Source: Campylobacter sp.
GTDB lineage: Bacteria > Campylobacterota > Campylobacteria > Campylobacterales > Campylobacteraceae
Assembly (NCBI GenBank): GCA_017469645.1
Contig: JAFUFY010000055.1
Location: forward strand, 1 to 64,000
Direction of reading: 5' to 3'
DNA length: 64,000 nucleotides
In this document: in pieces, positions 62,639 through 64,000 of the stretch
Position numbering within the stretch: position 1 is the first letter of the stretch
How the letters are laid out: every line of letters starts with the position of its first letter
The notes under the pieces: model-generated
Told to the model about the DNA's origin: nothing
The model's database searches: none
Seen by the model: only the letters and a program-made list of their open reading frames with translations
Translations under genes and position numbers: made by a program

Positions 62639-63886
62639 ATGCCAAAAATTACAACCGATACACAAATCAAAAACTATAAAATACCCGATAATGTAAAACC
62701 AAACGCAAAGGGTATAAGAAAAATTACTTTAAAAGATACAACACCGAATTTATTTATTGAAGTAACGCAAGGCAAAACAAAGACAACTAAAACATTTTAT
62801 TATATTTACATAGACAAAGCGACCAAAAAACGAAGTTATATCAAAATAGGCAAATATCCAAGTATTAGCCTAAATGAAGCAAGATTAAAAGCGAGTGAAT
62901 ATACGGCTATAAGAGATAACGGAAAAAGCATACAAAGCACAAAAGACGACATTATAACATTTGCAGAAATTGCAGATAAATATTTAAATAAGAGCATAAA
63001 TTCAATAACAACGCAAAAAAAGGACATAGGGCGATTAAAAAACCACATTTTGCCTTTTATAGGTAATAAACCGATAAAGGACATTACACGCCGTGAATTA
63101 GTCGCACTTATAGAAAAGATACAAGATAACGCCGTAAAAAGTGGCTTTGGTTTAGATACTAGCTATAAATGTTTTTTGCTTTTGCGTAATATAATGCGTT
63201 TTGCCGTCGGAAGTGGATATATAGAAAATTCTTTATTAGGCGATATAAAATTCGATAAGACTTTTAAGCCGTTACCAAAAGAACAAACGCATTATAAAGC
63301 TATTTTGACAAAAGAGCGTTTAAAAGAGTTTATAACGGCGTTAAACAGCGATTTAAAAATACATTACTACACACAAAAAGGCTTATTATTTGGACTTCAT
63401 ACGGCTTTAAGAGCAGGAGATTTAAGGCTTTTAAAATGGGATTATATAGATTTTGAAGCAAATACAATAACGATTAAAACATTAAAATTAAAGCAAGAAT
63501 TCAAATTTCCATTAACAAAACAAGCACGGGCTATTTTATACGAAATTATGGATTATAACAAAGAACGGGGCGTAAAATCGCCTTTTGTATTTGTCAGTAA
63601 AACAAAAACAGCCAACGCAATAAATGAAAACGCACTTAATCAAGCCGTTATTAGGTTAGGTTTTGGCGATGATATGGTATATCACGGCGTAAGACATACA
63701 TTTTCGACTATTTGCAACGACAACATAGGCGAACACGGCTTTCAATCTGATTTAATCAATTTGTGTTTAGACCATAGGGAACGAAAAACCATAAAAGCCA
63801 CTTACGACCACTCGCAACGCTTAAAAGAGCGAAGCGAACTTATGCAATGGTATAGCGATTTTTTGGAAAATTTGGAAAATGAGTAA
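62639..63886 (+). CDS. tyrosine recombinase, P4-type island integrase
   Basis: 415 residues, the usual length. N-terminal DUF4102-like arm-binding domain (FYYIYIDKATKKRSYIKIGKY, LNEARLKASEY), SAM-like core-binding domain (about 105-205), catalytic domain with Arg in TALRAGDLRLLKWDYI, His-x-x-Arg in HGVRHTFSTI, His in LDHRERKT and Tyr in KATYDHSQ. Transcribed away from tRNA-Ala(GGC). Strong RBS AAGGGGG. The A/T-rich, Thr/Lys-rich coding style differs from the chromosomal genes. Confidence 0.95.
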   Translation: MPKITTDTQIKNYKIPDNVKPNAKGIRKITLKDTTPNLFIEVTQGKTKTTKTFYYIYIDKATKKRSYIKIGKYPSISLNEARLKASEYTAIRDNGKSIQSTKDDIITFAEIADKYLNKSINSITTQKKDIGRLKNHILPFIGNKPIKDITRRELVALIEKIQDNAVKSGFGLDTSYKCFLLLRNIMRFAVGSGYIENSLLGDIKFDKTFKPLPKEQTHYKAILTKERLKEFITALNSDLKIHYYTQKGLLFGLHTALRAGDLRLLKWDYIDFEANTITIKTLKLKQEFKFPLTKQARAILYEIMDYNKERGVKSPFVFVSKTKTANAINENALNQAVIRLGFGDDMVYHGVRHTFSTICNDNIGEHGFQSDLINLCLDHRERKTIKATYDHSQRLKERSELMQWYSDFLENLENE

Positions 63887-63917
63887 TTAAATTTTCAAAC
63901 CTCAACTAAAAACGCAA

Positions 63918-63944
63918 AAAAGCCCTAAAATAGGGCTTTTGATA
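63918..63944 (+). terminator. rho-independent terminator of the integrase gene
   Basis: AAAAGCCCTA (63918-63927), loop AAA, TAGGGCTTTT (63931-63940), about 32 bp after the stop. Confidence 0.9.
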
Positions 63945-64000
63945 ATACTTTGATAATAGTTAGCAATAGTGGCAATTTAACCCGAACTAAACGGGTAAAT

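Overview
The window looks like a chromosome segment of a low-G+C Campylobacterota bacterium, most likely a Campylobacter. The basis is the A+T-rich, 'AAATTTGC'-rich intergenic DNA, promoters of the form T-run/TTTTTGC-TATAAT, a homopolymeric G tract of the kind used for phase variation, and gene order. From memory, the order rluB / RNase J / ksgA facing a nucleoside-phosphorylase-like gene, rlmN and a tiny hydrophobic protein resembles the C. jejuni cj1709-cj1714 neighbourhood. Species cannot be named from this.

Layout. 1-6.6 kb: possible tRNA fragment at the edge, nhaA, hemJ, a TM2/SHOCT protein, lspA-glmM, then rpsT-prfA and a tandem universal stress protein. 6.6-12.3 kb: a membrane protein, xth, mntP, a DMT exporter and the zinc importer znuBCA behind a palindromic candidate operator. 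12.3-16.3 kb: a methyltransferase, a short dihaem cytochrome c peroxidase-like protein and a PAS/degenerate-GGDEF/EAL protein, closely packed. 16.65-20.8 kb: a five-gene leftward operon (double-NosL protein, small anchored protein, MacB-like permease, LolD-like ATPase, CPFC membrane protein), a candidate copper handling/extrusion system. 20.8-29.6 kb: ung, livJ, then about 1.1 kb of inserted DNA (SnoaL-like gene and repeats), livHMGF, a DUF2974-like hydrolase and a CapA-like protein. 29.7-35.5 kb: a plug-less TonB-receptor-like barrel, cupin, Tat-dependent binding protein, ABC permease and ATPase, and NnrS, one uncharacterised uptake operon. 35.5-48.1 kb: mainly housekeeping genes (ybaK, Sel1 lipoprotein, rluB, kdsD, RNase J, ksgA, hisF, rlmN, purB) plus an RluA-GNAT fusion and a zinc-ribbon membrane protein whose promoter spacer is a run of 15 G. 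48.1-57.4 kb: a small secreted-looking protein with a missing start codon, nrdA, a 550-bp block of nested inverted repeats, and lemA followed by five tandem DUF3137-like paralogues. 57.7-64 kb: tRNA(CAU), an alcohol dehydrogenase, a NYN-domain protein, an ATP-grasp-like protein, a CAP-domain lipoprotein, and tRNA-Ala(GGC) with a tyrosine integrase directly downstream, which looks like the left end of a genomic island leaving the window.

Intergenic spaces carry several dispersed repeat families: (i) an element with end tags GCCTAGCTTT and ATCGTCGGCAT around a different hairpin in each copy; (ii) GTCATTGCGAG...GAAGCAATC elements, also with copy-specific stems; (iii) a roughly 105-bp GTCATTCTGAG palindrome; (iv) a 29-nt GGTGGGCA...TGCCCACC element, one copy of which forms part of a 91-bp unit with 11-bp terminal inverted repeats.

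The least-described systems here are the lemA/DUF3137 array, the barrel-cupin-ABC-NnrS operon and the NosL/MacB-like operon. Functions for these are inferences from family and context.
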